From: Actinomycetota bacterium
GTDB taxonomy: Bacteria > Actinomycetota > Rubrobacteria > Rubrobacterales > Rubrobacteraceae
Direction of reading: 5' to 3'
Length of the DNA: 24,242 nucleotides
Assembly: GCA_020200675.1 (NCBI GenBank)
Contig: JAIVIG010000001.1
Span: forward strand, 1 to 24,242
Shown here: positions 1 through 7,578 of the stretch, piece by piece
Position numbering within the stretch: position 1 is the stretch's first letter
Layout: every line of letters starts with the position of its first letter
Translations under genes and position numbers: made by a program
The notes under the pieces: model-generated
The model's input: only the letters and a program-made list of their open reading frames with translations
What the model was told of the DNA's origin: nothing
Database searches by the model: none

Positions 1-1
1 G

Positions 2-136
2 GTGATGCCAGGGGACAACACGGTGATGAACGTGGAGCTTATAAGTCCAATAGCGATGGACGAGGGTTTGAACTTTGCGATACGGGAGGGTGGCAGGACG
101 GTTGGCGCAGGCGTCGTCACCGAGATTGTGGAGTAG
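2..136 (+). CDS. tuf: Elongation factor Tu, C-terminal end (partial)
   Basis: The frame is open from base 2 and ends at TAG 134-136, giving 44 residues that begin VMPGDNTVMNVELISP and end GAGVVTEIVE. This matches the last part of EF-Tu domain 3, with the family signature MPGDN and the RTVGAGVVT end. EF-Tu is the GTPase that brings aminoacyl-tRNA to the ribosomal A site in the cytoplasm. The gene starts upstream of the window, so the G domain cannot be checked. It sits four bases before rpsJ, the usual junction between the str and S10 clusters, so the two are probably co-transcribed. The rpsJ ribosome binding site (GGAG, 130-133) lies within the last tuf codons. Confidence 0.93.
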   Translation: MMPGDNTVMNVELISPIAMDEGLNFAIREGGRTVGAGVVTEIVE

Positions 137-140
137 CTTT

Positions 141-452
141 ATGGCCGTATCCAAGATCAGGATAAAGCTCAAGGCTTACGACCACGAGGTCATAGACAAG
201 ACGGCGAAGTCGATAGTGGAGACGGCGGAGCGGACTGGGGCCTTTGTTTTCGGCCCCGTCCCTCTGCCGACGAAGCGGAGCGTCTACACGGTGATCCGGG
301 GTCCCTTCAAGGACAAGGACTCGCGCGAGCACTTCAAGCTGCACACGCACAAGCGGCTCATCGACATCCAGCAGCCGACGCCACGGACGGTCGACAGCTT
401 GCAGCGTCTGGACCTCCCGGCCGGCGTGAACATCGAGATAAAGGCGACCTAG
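141..452 (+). CDS. rpsJ: 30S ribosomal protein S10
   Basis: The product has 103 residues starting MAVSKIRIKLKAYDHEVID, the usual S10 start and length. An upstream extension is open back to base 75, but it lies inside tuf and does not resemble S10, so ATG 141 with GGAG seven bases upstream was chosen. S10 is a small-subunit head protein; in other bacteria it also pairs with NusB/NusG in transcription antitermination. The conserved HKRLIDI segment, the mid-protein FVFGPVPLPTKR loop and the final VNIEIKAT strand are all present. It is the first gene of the S10 cluster. Confidence 0.97.
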   Translation: MAVSKIRIKLKAYDHEVIDKTAKSIVETAERTGAFVFGPVPLPTKRSVYTVIRGPFKDKDSREHFKLHTHKRLIDIQQPTPRTVDSLQRLDLPAGVNIEIKAT

Positions 453-453
453 C

Positions 454-1071
454 ATGGCGACGGCTGTATTCGGACGCAAGAAGCACATGACCCAGGCCTT
501 CCAGGACGACGGCACGCTCGTGAGCGTGACCGTGATCGAGGTGGAGCCGAACTTCGTCACGGCTGTAAAGACCGCCGACGAGCACGGCTACGACGCGGTC
601 CAGGTGGGCTTCGGGATGGTGCCGACGCGCAAGGTAAACAGGCCACAAGCGGGCCAGTTCGAGAAGCACGAGGTCCCACCGCGTCGCCACCTCAAGGAGC
701 TGCGCGACGTTTCCGGCGAGGTCGGCGGAACCATCGGGGCCGACGTCTTCGACGAGGGAGACAAGGTACACGTCACCGCTACCTCAAAGGGCAAGGGCTT
801 CCAGGGGACCATAAAGCGTCACGGCTTCCATCGGGGGCCGGTCTCGCACGGGTCGCACAACGTCCGCCAGCCGGGCTCCGTCGGGGCTTCGGCGGACCCT
901 GCGAGGATCTTCCCGGGGCAGAAGATGCCGGGGCAGATGGGAAACGCGGGCGTCACGGTCAAGAACCTGCAGGTCGTCGCCGTCGACGCCGAGAACAACG
1001 AGCTCTGGGTGCGCGGCGGGGTGCCGGGCGGCAAGGGCTCGGTCGTCAAGATCCGGAAGGCGGGTGAGTAG
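454..1071 (+). CDS. rplC: 50S ribosomal protein L3
   Basis: The product has 205 residues, normal for L3. It begins MATAVFGRKKHMTQAFQDDG, the region that in the family reads GxKxGMTQ. The long extension reaching the peptidyl-transferase region is visible (GHRGPVSHGSHN-like part, then FPGQKMPGQMGN). That second motif holds the glutamine methylated by PrmB in E. coli. The ATG follows the rpsJ stop by one base and its Shine-Dalgarno is weak, so translation is probably coupled to rpsJ. L3 is an early assembly protein of the large subunit. Confidence 0.97.
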   Translation: MATAVFGRKKHMTQAFQDDGTLVSVTVIEVEPNFVTAVKTADEHGYDAVQVGFGMVPTRKVNRPQAGQFEKHEVPPRRHLKELRDVSGEVGGTIGADVFDEGDKVHVTATSKGKGFQGTIKRHGFHRGPVSHGSHNVRQPGSVGASADPARIFPGQKMPGQMGNAGVTVKNLQVVAVDAENNELWVRGGVPGGKGSVVKIRKAGE

Positions 1072-1072
1072 G

Positions 1073-1705
1073 GTGGCAAGAGCACACCTCTTCGACGCCG
1101 GGAGCGGCGAGCGGTCGGACCTGGACTTGAGCGGTCCGCTCTTCGAGACCGAGCCGAAGGAGCACGTCATACACCGCGCAGTAGTCGCCGAGCTCGACGC
1201 ACGGCGGCGCTTTACGGCCTCGACCAAGGGCCGCAGCGAGATCGTGGGCTCGGGCCGCAAGCTGTATCGCCAGAAGGGCACCGGCCGCGCTCGCGCGGGC
1301 GATATAAAGCCCCCGAACCGCGTCGGCGGTGGCACCTGGGGCGGTCCCAAGCCCAAGGACGACCGCTCCCACAAGCGCATAAACCGCAAGGAGGCCCGGG
1401 CGGCGTTCCATGGGGCGCTCTCGGCGAAGGCCAACGACGGCGAGCTTTACGTGCTCGATTCGCTGGGTTTCGACGGGCCGTCGACCAGGCAGGCCAGGGA
1501 GCTCATGGAGAGGATGGAGCTCGAAGGACCTACCCTGGTGGTCGTCACCGATAGCGACGAGCACGCGGAGCTCTCCTTCCGAAACCTGCCGCGGGTGACG
1601 GTCGTGAGACCCTACGAGTACGGGGTCTACGAGCTTCTGCGTGCGCGGGAGGTCGTGTTCTCGCGGGCGGCGTACGAGAAGCTCGTCGGGAATCGGGAGG
1701 ATTAG
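1073..1705 (+). CDS. rplD: 50S ribosomal protein L4
   Basis: The product is about 210 residues of the L4/L1e family. The arginine- and glycine-rich internal loop (GSGRKLYRQKGTGRARAG) that lines the exit tunnel lies near residues 60-80, followed by NRVGGGTWGGPKPKD. The start is uncertain. GTG 1073, just after the rplC stop, gives MARAHLFDAG, which aligns best with L4 N-termini. GTG 1064 would add three residues and overlap rplC by eight bases. In E. coli, L4 also represses its own operon; nothing here shows whether that holds. The C-terminal region (SRAAYEKLVGNRED) is typical. Confidence 0.95.
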   Translation: MARAHLFDAGSGERSDLDLSGPLFETEPKEHVIHRAVVAELDARRRFTASTKGRSEIVGSGRKLYRQKGTGRARAGDIKPPNRVGGGTWGGPKPKDDRSHKRINRKEARAAFHGALSAKANDGELYVLDSLGFDGPSTRQARELMERMELEGPTLVVVTDSDEHAELSFRNLPRVTVVRPYEYGVYELLRAREVVFSRAAYEKLVGNRED

Positions 1706-1711
1706 TTAGGT

Positions 1712-1999
1712 ATGGATCCGCACCAGGTAATCATCAAGCCGGTCATAAGCGAGAAGAGCTACAACCTGATCGAGACGGAGAACCAGTACACGTTTCAGGT
1801 GGACAAGCGGGCTAATAAGAACCAGATAAAGCGCGCCATCGAGGAGGCGTTCGACGTGAGGGTCTACAAGGTGAACACGGCGAACGTGAAGAGTAAACCG
1901 AAGCGCCAGGGCCTCTTGCGGGGCCGGACGGCGACCTGGAAAAAGGCCGTGGTCCGGCTCGCCGAGGGCGAGCGCATAGAGTTGTTCGAGGGGGTCTAG
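1712..1999 (+). CDS. rplW: 50S ribosomal protein L23
   Basis: The product has 95 residues starting MDPHQVIIKPVISEKSYNLI, the family N-terminus (IIKPVxTEKS). The central loop VNTANVKSKPKRQG and the strand TWKKAVVRLAEGERIELFEG are standard. L23 sits at the polypeptide exit of the large subunit and is the docking site for trigger factor and SRP. A GGGAGG stretch about ten bases before ATG 1712 can serve as ribosome binding site. It lies six bases after rplD and one base before rplB. Confidence 0.96.
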   Translation: MDPHQVIIKPVISEKSYNLIETENQYTFQVDKRANKNQIKRAIEEAFDVRVYKVNTANVKSKPKRQGLLRGRTATWKKAVVRLAEGERIELFEGV

Positions 2000-2000
2000 G

Positions 2001-2840
2001 GTGCCTGCACGACGTTACAAGCCGATGACCGCGGGCCGGAGGAACTCCTCGGTCTTGACGCGCGAGTCGGTGACGAGGGAGAAGCCGGAGAAGAAACTAC
2101 TCACCAAGCTCCACAAGACGGGTGGGCGGAACAACAACGGCCGCATTACCACCCGCCACATCGGTGGCGGGCACAAGCGGCGCTATCGGCTCATAGACTT
2201 CAAGCGCGACAAGGACGGCGTTCCGGCGACGGTCGCGGCGGTCGAGTACGACCCGAACCGCTCGGCGAACATCGCGCTGTTGCACTACCACGACGGTGAG
2301 AAGCGATACATCCTCGCGCCGCGCAACCTGACGGTGGGCTCCATCGTCGAGAGCGGTCCCGACGCCGAGGTGGACGTGGGCAACGCTTTGCCCCTGAACC
2401 GGATCCCGGTCGGTACGGTGATACACAACGTGGAGCTCGAGCCCGGTAAAGGGGCGCAGATGGCCCGGAGCGCTGGTGTCAGCGCCCAGATCACCGCCCG
2501 CGAGGGCGCCTACGTCACGCTACGGCTGCCCAGCGGCGAGCGTCGCAGGGTCCGGGGCGAGTGCCGGGCGACCGTGGGCGTCGTCGGGAACCAGTCGCAC
2601 CAGAACGTGCGGTTGGGCAAGGCTGGCCGCAAGCGGCACTTGGGCGTGCGCCCCACTGTAAGGGGTACCGTCATGAACCCGGTGGACCACCCGCACGGTG
2701 GCGGCGAGGGCAAGAGCACGCCGGGCCGGTCGCCGGTCACACCGTGGGGCAAGCCGACGTTGGGTTCTCCTACGAGGAAGAAGCACAAGAGGTCGGACGC
2801 GATGATCGTCCGGCGACGCAGGAAAGGAAGGAGGCGCTAG
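2001..2840 (+). CDS. rplB: 50S ribosomal protein L2
   Basis: The product has 279 residues with a GTG start one base after the rplW stop, so translation is probably coupled. L2 is a core protein near the peptidyl-transferase centre. The N-terminal RYKPMTAGRRNSSVL, the GGRNNNGRITTRHIGGGHK block and the NPVDHPHGGGEGK motif holding the conserved functional histidine are all visible. The basic tail ends KRSDAMIVRRRRKGRRR. Length and motifs are normal. Confidence 0.98.
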   Translation: MPARRYKPMTAGRRNSSVLTRESVTREKPEKKLLTKLHKTGGRNNNGRITTRHIGGGHKRRYRLIDFKRDKDGVPATVAAVEYDPNRSANIALLHYHDGEKRYILAPRNLTVGSIVESGPDAEVDVGNALPLNRIPVGTVIHNVELEPGKGAQMARSAGVSAQITAREGAYVTLRLPSGERRRVRGECRATVGVVGNQSHQNVRLGKAGRKRHLGVRPTVRGTVMNPVDHPHGGGEGKSTPGRSPVTPWGKPTLGSPTRKKHKRSDAMIVRRRRKGRRR

Positions 2841-3122
2841 GTGACGAGGTCGTCGAAGAAGCCGCCTTACGTCGAGGAGCGTCTTATGGAGCGCATCCTC
2901 CGCATGAACGAGAACAACGAGCGCAGGATGCTCAAGACGTGGAGCCGGGCGTCGGTGATTTACCCGGAGTTCGTCGGCCATACCGTCGCCGTACACGACG
3001 GGCGCAAGCACGTGCCCGTGTACTGCACGGAGAGCATGGTCGGCCACAAGCTCGGCGAGTTCGCCCCGACGCGAACGTTCCGCACCCACGTAAAGAGCGA
3101 CCGTACCGCGAGGCGCAGATGA
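2841..3122 (+). CDS. rpsS: 30S ribosomal protein S19
   Basis: The product has 93 residues with a GTG start directly abutting the rplB stop. The block HTVAVHDGRKHVPVY and the ending GEFAPTRTFRTHVKSDRTARRR are the family pattern. S19 binds the head of the small subunit with S13, near the A-site finger of the large subunit. Its TGA shares bases with the rplV ATG, which implies translational coupling. Confidence 0.97.
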   Translation: MTRSSKKPPYVEERLMERILRMNENNERRMLKTWSRASVIYPEFVGHTVAVHDGRKHVPVYCTESMVGHKLGEFAPTRTFRTHVKSDRTARRR

Positions 3123-3493
3123 GAGCCGTCGCCAAGTACGTGCGCATCGCGCCCCGCAAAGCACGCCTCGTCGCGGACGAGGTCCGGGGCAAGAGCTACC
3201 CGGAGGCGGTCTCGCTCCTGCAGTTCACCAACAAGCGGGCCGCCCAGATCCTCGGCGGCGTGCTCAACAGTGCCGCCGCGAACGCCGAGCACAACTCGGA
3301 CGCGGACCTCGACGAGCTGCGAGTCAAGACCGTCAGGGTGGACGAGGGACCAACCATAAAGCGGTACCGGCCGCGGGCTATGGGTCGGGCTACCATGATC
3401 CGCAAGCGGACCAGCCACATCACGGTCGAGCTGGAGCCCCCCTTGGGCGCCGCGGTCACCGTAGACACGCCCGAGGGCGAGGAGGAAGAGTAG
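3119..3493 (+). CDS. rplV: 50S ribosomal protein L22
   Basis: The product has 124 residues starting MRAVAKYVRIAPRKARLVAD, the usual L22 N-terminus. ATG 3119 overlaps the rpsS stop (ATGA). The frame is open further upstream (to 2561), but that part is inside rplB and rpsS and unlike L22. L22 lines the exit tunnel through the beta-hairpin seen as RYRPRAMGRATMIRKRTSHIT. The C-terminus carries a short acidic tail (DTPEGEEEE), a modest extension of the common length near 110. Confidence 0.96.
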   Translation: MRAVAKYVRIAPRKARLVADEVRGKSYPEAVSLLQFTNKRAAQILGGVLNSAAANAEHNSDADLDELRVKTVRVDEGPTIKRYRPRAMGRATMIRKRTSHITVELEPPLGAAVTVDTPEGEEEE

Positions 3494-4162
3494 ATGGGAC
3501 AAAAAGTACACCCGGAGGGCTTCAGGCTCGGGGTCAAGCGCAAGGGCGAGAAGGTAGACTTCAAGAGCAGCTGGTACTCCGACCGGGACTTCGCTGAGCT
3601 TCTCGGCGAGGATCTCAAGATCCGGGAGCACATCGAGAAGAAGCTCTCGCGGGCGGGCATAGCGAACATCACCATACGCAAGGCCGCCGAGCAGGGCGAG
3701 GTCGCGGTGGACATCCACACCGCTCGCCCCGGCATCGTTATCGGCAAGGGCGGTAGCGAGGTGGACGCGTTGAGGAGCGAGCTCGAGCGCCTCACCAGAA
3801 AGAAGGTGCAGGTCAACGTGCGCGAGGTCTCGCGCCCGGAGCTAAACGCCGCGCTCGTGGCCGAGTCCATCGCCGAGCAGCTCGAAGGCAGGGCGGCGTT
3901 CCGGCGGACGATGAAGCGGGCCTTGACGAGCGCGATGCGCAGCGGGGCCGAGGGCGCCAGGATCCAGTGCGGTGGACGTCTGGGCGGCATCGAGATGAGC
4001 CGGTCCGAGACCATCAGCGAGGGTCGGGTGCCGTTGCACACGCTCGACGCGGACATAGACTACGGTTTCAGGGAGGCCGAGACCCAGATGGGCCAGATCG
4101 GGGTGAAGGTCTGGATCAACCACGGGATCCACGAGGAAGAAGAGACGAGAAGGGGACGGTAG
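3494..4162 (+). CDS. rpsC: 30S ribosomal protein S3
   Basis: The product has 222 residues starting MGQKVHPEGFRLGV, the near-invariant S3 start. The KH domain is visible near residues 75-95 (RPGIVIGKGGSEVDALR), followed by the C-terminal domain with RRTMKRALTSAMRSGAEGAR and GRLGGIEMSRSE. S3 forms part of the mRNA entry channel with S4 and S5 and takes part in ribosomal helicase activity. A strong GAGGAGG lies just before ATG 3494, and the gene abuts the rplV stop. Confidence 0.98.
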   Translation: MGQKVHPEGFRLGVKRKGEKVDFKSSWYSDRDFAELLGEDLKIREHIEKKLSRAGIANITIRKAAEQGEVAVDIHTARPGIVIGKGGSEVDALRSELERLTRKKVQVNVREVSRPELNAALVAESIAEQLEGRAAFRRTMKRALTSAMRSGAEGARIQCGGRLGGIEMSRSETISEGRVPLHTLDADIDYGFREAETQMGQIGVKVWINHGIHEEEETRRGR

Positions 4163-4165
4163 CAG

Positions 4166-4585
4166 ATGCTGGTACCCAAGAAGCTAAAGTACAGAAAGCC
4201 CCACCGGGGCCGGATGCGGGGCCAGGCCAAGGGCGGTACCGAGGTGCAGTTCGGCGAGTACGGGCTGCAGGCGCTCGAGGCGTCCTGGATCACCAACCGC
4301 CAGATAGAGGCCGCCCGTATCGCGATGACCAGGAAGATCAAGCGCGGCGGGAAGGTCTGGATCAACATCTTCCCCCACAAGCCGGTGACCAAAAAGCCGG
4401 CCGAGACGCGGATGGGCAGCGGTAAGGGTAGCCCCGAGGGCTACGTCGCCGTCGTCAAGCCTGGTCGCGTCATGTTCGAGATGAGCGGGGTCAACGAGGA
4501 CCTGGCGCGCGAGGCCATGATGCTCGCCGCCCAGAAGCTCCCCATAAAGACCCGCTTCCTGGTCCGGGGAGGTGCGCAGACGTGA
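4166..4585 (+). CDS. rplP: 50S ribosomal protein L16
   Basis: The product has 139 residues starting MLVPKKLKYRKPHRGRMRG, a standard start for L16. The blocks GGTEVQFGEYGLQALE, WITNRQIEAARIAMTR and GSGKGSPEGYVAVVKPGR are the family core. L16 organises the A-site region of the large subunit and its assembly is late. ATG 4166 lies three bases after the rpsC stop. The last four bases overlap the rpmC GTG start. Confidence 0.98.
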   Translation: MLVPKKLKYRKPHRGRMRGQAKGGTEVQFGEYGLQALEASWITNRQIEAARIAMTRKIKRGGKVWINIFPHKPVTKKPAETRMGSGKGSPEGYVAVVKPGRVMFEMSGVNEDLAREAMMLAAQKLPIKTRFLVRGGAQT

Positions 4586-4782
4586 ACGTCGCGGAGGTGC
4601 GCGAGCTGGACGTAGAGGAGCTTCAGCAGCGCGTCGCCCAGACGCGTCGGGAGCTCTTTAACCTGCGCTTCCAGCACGCGACGGGTCAGTTGGAGAACAC
4701 GGGACAGCTCAAGGAGGTCCGGAGGAACATCGCCCGGCTCCTGACCGTCCTGAACCAGAAACAGCGGGAGAACGCACAGTGA
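4582..4782 (+). CDS. rpmC: 50S ribosomal protein L29
   Basis: The product has 66 residues with a GTG start inside the end of rplP (GTGA overlap). It is a short two-helix protein with the family signature LFNLRFQHATGQLENT and a predicted coiled hairpin (VEELQQRVAQTRREL, then KEVRRNIARLLTVLNQKQ). L29 lies near the exit of the tunnel beside L23. Its stop overlaps the rpsQ GTG start, so rplP, rpmC and rpsQ form a coupled chain. Confidence 0.95.
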   Translation: MNVAEVRELDVEELQQRVAQTRRELFNLRFQHATGQLENTGQLKEVRRNIARLLTVLNQKQRENAQ

Positions 4783-5198
4783 CGGAAGAGAGAGAGAAAA
4801 GAGAAGAGACACAGGACGGGGTAGCCGAGGAAGAGATCGTCGAGGGTGGGACCTTCGAAGGAGAGCCCGTCGAGGCCGGCCTCGACACGGGCGCGGTCAA
4901 GGGTCCGGCGCTCGATCAGGATGAGGGCTCGATACAGAGCGACCCCACTCGCGGCAGCCGCAAGGAGCGAGTCGGGATGGTGGTCTCGGATAAGCCGCAG
5001 AAGACCGCGGTCGTCTCGGTCGAGACGCTAGTCAGGCACCCGAAGTACAAGAAGCGCGTGAAGAGCTCCAAGCGCTTCATGGTACACGACGAGCAGAACG
5101 CGGCGCGCGTCGGGGATACCGTGAGGATCATCGAGACCCGGCCGATCTCGGCGCGCAAGCGGTGGCGTCTCGGGAACATCATATCGAGGGCCGAGTAG
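4779..5198 (+). CDS. rpsQ: 30S ribosomal protein S17 with long acidic N-terminal extension
   Basis: The S17 core is clear from about residue 60: RKERVGMVVSDKPQKTAVV, then VRHPKYKKRVK, FMVHDEQN and ETRPISARKRWRLGNII. S17 is an early assembly protein binding 16S rRNA in the small-subunit body. The full product is 139 residues against about 80-95 for most S17. The first 57 residues are low-complexity, with about 18 Asp/Glu and about 4 Lys/Arg. The start is GTG 4779, overlapping the rpmC stop (GTGA). No in-frame ATG lies between it and the core until the Met in RVGMVV, which would cut into the core, so the long form is probably made. The function of the tail is unknown. Confidence 0.93.
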   Translation: MTEEREKREETQDGVAEEEIVEGGTFEGEPVEAGLDTGAVKGPALDQDEGSIQSDPTRGSRKERVGMVVSDKPQKTAVVSVETLVRHPKYKKRVKSSKRFMVHDEQNAARVGDTVRIIETRPISARKRWRLGNIISRAE

Positions 5199-5566
5199 TG
5201 ATCCAGAATGAGACACGATTGAGGGTGGCCGACAACTCGGGGGCGAGAAGCATCTTGACCATCCGGGTCCTCGGCGGCTCCAAGAGGCGGAACGCGGGGG
5301 TCGGCGACGTGATCGTCGCGACCGTAAAGGAGGCGACGCCGGGCGGCGGGGTCCGCAAGGGCGAGGTCGTCAAGGCCGTCGTGGTCAGGACGAAGAAAGA
5401 GACGCGCAGGGACGACGGGTCGTACATACGGTTCGGCGAGAACGCGGGCGTCATCATCAACAACGACGGGGCCCCGCGTGGGACGCGCATCTTCGGCCCC
5501 GTCGCCCGCGAGCTCAGGGATAAGGGTTACACGAGGATAATCTCGCTCGCTCCGGAGGTGCTGTAG
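5198..5566 (+). CDS. rplN: 50S ribosomal protein L14
   Basis: The product has 122 residues starting at GTG 5198 (MIQNETRLRVADNSGARSI), the family start. The GTG shares one base with the rpsQ stop. The frame is open 12 codons further upstream, but that is inside rpsQ. L14 is a beta-barrel protein at the subunit interface, forming bridges with 16S rRNA. It contains the signature region from GDVIVATVKEATPGG to RRDDGSYIRFGENAGVII. Length is exactly the usual 122. Confidence 0.97.
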   Translation: MIQNETRLRVADNSGARSILTIRVLGGSKRRNAGVGDVIVATVKEATPGGGVRKGEVVKAVVVRTKKETRRDDGSYIRFGENAGVIINNDGAPRGTRIFGPVARELRDKGYTRIISLAPEVL

Positions 5567-5569
5567 AAG

Positions 5570-5887
5570 ATGGGTCTCAAAATAAAGCGCGGGGACACGG
5601 TCGTCGTGATCTCCGGCAAGGAGAAGGGCAAGCGCGGCGAGGTCGAGCGGGTCGAACCGGCCAAAGGCCGGGTCGTCGTGAGCGGTGTGAACGAAAGGAC
5701 GCGCCACGCCAGGCCGAGCCAGAACAACCAGGAGGGACTGTTCACCTTCGAGGCCCCGATACACGTCTCGAACGTGATGATCGTGGACCCGGACTCCGGG
5801 GAGCCGACCCGCGTGGGGTACAGGTTCACGGACTCGGGAGAGAAGATCCGGGTGAGCAAGAAATCCGGGAAGGATATAGATGGCTAG
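5570..5887 (+). CDS. rplX: 50S ribosomal protein L24
   Basis: The product has 105 residues. The N-terminal KOW motif is visible (KRGDTVVVISGKEKGKRGEV), followed by VNERTRHARPSQNNQEG and SNVMIVDPDSGEPTRVGY. L24 is one of the two assembly initiators of the large subunit and sits near the tunnel exit. GGAGG in the last rplN codons lies about 11 bases before ATG 5570. It overlaps rplE by eight bases, so those genes are probably coupled. Confidence 0.96.
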   Translation: MGLKIKRGDTVVVISGKEKGKRGEVERVEPAKGRVVVSGVNERTRHARPSQNNQEGLFTFEAPIHVSNVMIVDPDSGEPTRVGYRFTDSGEKIRVSKKSGKDIDG

Positions 5888-6422
5888 GTTAAAGGACAGG
5901 TACCGGGAGGAGGTCGCCCCGGCCTTGAAGGATAGGTTCGAGATACAGAACCCGATGCGCATACCCGGGCTCGAGAAGATCGTGGTGAACATGGGCGTCG
6001 GGGAGGCCGTGCAGAACAGCCGGGCGCTCGACGGCGCGATGGAGGATCTGTCCAGGATCACCGGCCAGAAGGCGCAGGTGAGGCGTGCGAGGAAGAGCAT
6101 AGCGGGGTTCAAGATCCGGGACGGCATGCCGGTCGGGGCGAGGGTCACCCTCCGCGGCGAGCGGATGTGGGAGTTCCTCGACAGGCTGGTCTCGATCGCG
6201 CTGCCGCGCGTGAGGGACTTCCGGGGGATCAGCCCCCGCTCCTTCGACGGGCGGGGAAACTTCGCGCTGGGTTTGAGAGAGCAGACGATCTTCCCGGAGA
6301 TCTCCTACGACTCGATAGACGCCACGCGCGGCCTCGACGTGGCGGTGGTGACGACGGCGGAGACCGACGAGGAGGCCCGGGAGCTTCTGCGGATGTTGGG
6401 CATGCCGTTCCGGGAGAGCTAG
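5880..6422 (+). CDS. rplE: 50S ribosomal protein L5
   Basis: The product has 180 residues starting MARLKDRYREEVAPALKDRF. Family blocks include KIVVNMGVGEAVQNSRALD, RKSIAGFKIRDGMPVGARVT and FPEISYDSIDATRGLDV. L5 binds 5S rRNA in the central protuberance and contacts P-site tRNA and S13. ATG 5880 overlaps the rplX end by eight bases. Length is the usual 179-180. Confidence 0.98.
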   Translation: MARLKDRYREEVAPALKDRFEIQNPMRIPGLEKIVVNMGVGEAVQNSRALDGAMEDLSRITGQKAQVRRARKSIAGFKIRDGMPVGARVTLRGERMWEFLDRLVSIALPRVRDFRGISPRSFDGRGNFALGLREQTIFPEISYDSIDATRGLDVAVVTTAETDEEARELLRMLGMPFRES

Positions 6423-6431
6423 GAGAGTTAT

Positions 6432-6617
6432 ATGACGAGAAAAGCTTTGTTGGTAAAGCAGCAGAAGCCGCAGAAGTTCAAGGTCAGGGAGTACAACCGG
6501 TGCCAGCGGTGCGGCCGGGCGCAGGGATACTACCGGAAGTTCGGGCTGTGCAGGATCTGCTTGAGGGAGTTGGCGCACGAGGGGAAGATCCCGGGCGTCA
6601 CGAAAGCGAGTTGGTAG
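6432..6617 (+). CDS. rpsZ: 30S ribosomal protein S14, zinc-binding (type Z)
   Basis: The product has 61 residues and is the short S14 form. Four cysteines in two CxxC pairs (about residues 24/27 and 40/43: NRCQRCGR and GLCRICLR) form a zinc ribbon. It ends GKIPGVTKASW, the near-invariant type Z ending. S14 binds the head of the small subunit with S3 and S10. The zinc form contrasts with the longer cysteine-free paralogue some actinobacteria use in low zinc; no second copy is in this window. The gene may also be called rpsN. Confidence 0.97.
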   Translation: MTRKALLVKQQKPQKFKVREYNRCQRCGRAQGYYRKFGLCRICLRELAHEGKIPGVTKASW

Positions 6618-6621
6618 GCGT

Positions 6622-7020
6622 ATGGCGGTTAACGATCCGATAGCGGATTTCCTGACCAGGATCCGCAACGCGCAGATGGCCAAGCACGACGCGGCCGAGA
6701 TGCCGCACTCGAAGATGAAGGTCGAGGTGGCCCGCATCCTCAAGGAGCAGGGCTACATCAACGACTATTCGGAGAGGGGCGCGGGCGCGGAGAAGAAGCT
6801 CGTCATCGAACTGAAGTACGACCCCGACGGACGGCGCGCTATTACGGGCTTGAGGCGCATGAGCCGGCCCGGGCGGCGTGTATACCGCAAGCAGGCGAGC
6901 ATCCCGCGCGTTCTCGACGGTCTCGGGGTGGCGATCCTCTCGACCTCGCGTGGCATCCTCACCGACCACGAGGCTCGCAGGGCCGGCATCGGCGGCGAGG
7001 TTCTCTGCTTCGTCTACTAG
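6622..7020 (+). CDS. rpsH: 30S ribosomal protein S8
   Basis: The product has 132 residues starting MAVNDPIADFLTRIRNAQMA, a classic S8 N-terminus. The C-terminal rRNA-binding block reads LSTSRGILTDHEARRAGIGGEVLCFVY, with the family STSxGxxTDxEA motif. S8 is a primary 16S binder in the central domain; in E. coli it is the repressor of the spc operon. ATG 6622 lies four bases after rpsZ. Length is normal. Confidence 0.98.
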   Translation: MAVNDPIADFLTRIRNAQMAKHDAAEMPHSKMKVEVARILKEQGYINDYSERGAGAEKKLVIELKYDPDGRRAITGLRRMSRPGRRVYRKQASIPRVLDGLGVAILSTSRGILTDHEARRAGIGGEVLCFVY

Positions 7021-7033
7021 GAGGAATTGAGGA

Positions 7034-7567
7034 ATGTCCAGAATCGGTAGGGCGCCCGTCGAGGTGCCGAACAACGTGGAGATATACGTCTCCGGCCAGA
7101 CCATCACGGTCAAGGGTCCAAGGGGCGAGCTCACGGTGCCTGTAGGCCGGGGCGTCGAGATCAGGCAGGAGGACGGCAGCCTCGCTTTAGAGCGGGCTTC
7201 GGACTCGCCGGATCACAAGGCGATGCACGGGCTTACGAGGTCCTTGCTCCAGAACGCCGTCACCGGCGTTACGGACGGTTTTGAGAAGACGCTGGTGATA
7301 CAGGGCGTCGGGTATCGGGGGGCGTTGCAGGGGCAGGACATCAACCTGCAGGTAGGTTACTCGCACCCGGTCACGGTAACCCCGCGCGAAGGTATAGACT
7401 TCGAGATGCCGAACGCGACGACTATAGTGGTGCGCGGCATAGACAAGCAGCGGGTCGGCCAGCAGGCGGCGGAGATCCGGAAGGTCAGGCCGCCGGAGCC
7501 GTACAAGGGCAAGGGCATCCGCTACAGCGACGAGCAGATCCGGCGCAAAGTCGGCAAGGCCGGATAG
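7034..7567 (+). CDS. rplF: 50S ribosomal protein L6
   Basis: The product has 177 residues starting MSRIGRAPVEVPNNVEI with TITVKGPRGEL after it. The second of the two related domains ends in the family signature PPEPYKGKGIRYSDE. L6 lies near the sarcin-ricin loop and the factor-binding site. A strong GGAGGAA precedes ATG 7034. Length is normal. Confidence 0.98.
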   Translation: MSRIGRAPVEVPNNVEIYVSGQTITVKGPRGELTVPVGRGVEIRQEDGSLALERASDSPDHKAMHGLTRSLLQNAVTGVTDGFEKTLVIQGVGYRGALQGQDINLQVGYSHPVTVTPREGIDFEMPNATTIVVRGIDKQRVGQQAAEIRKVRPPEPYKGKGIRYSDEQIRRKVGKAG

Positions 7568-7578
7568 TAGGAGGTTTT

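Noticed and set aside
2561..3118. Upstream extension of the rplV frame through rplB and rpsS
   Set aside because: It lies in the wrong frame of two certain genes. L22 starts properly at ATG 3119.
4916..6148. Long antisense open frame (about 410 codons) across rpsQ, rplN, rplX and rplE
   Set aside because: It is opposite well-identified r-protein genes. High GC keeps antisense frames open, and the translation resembles no family I know.
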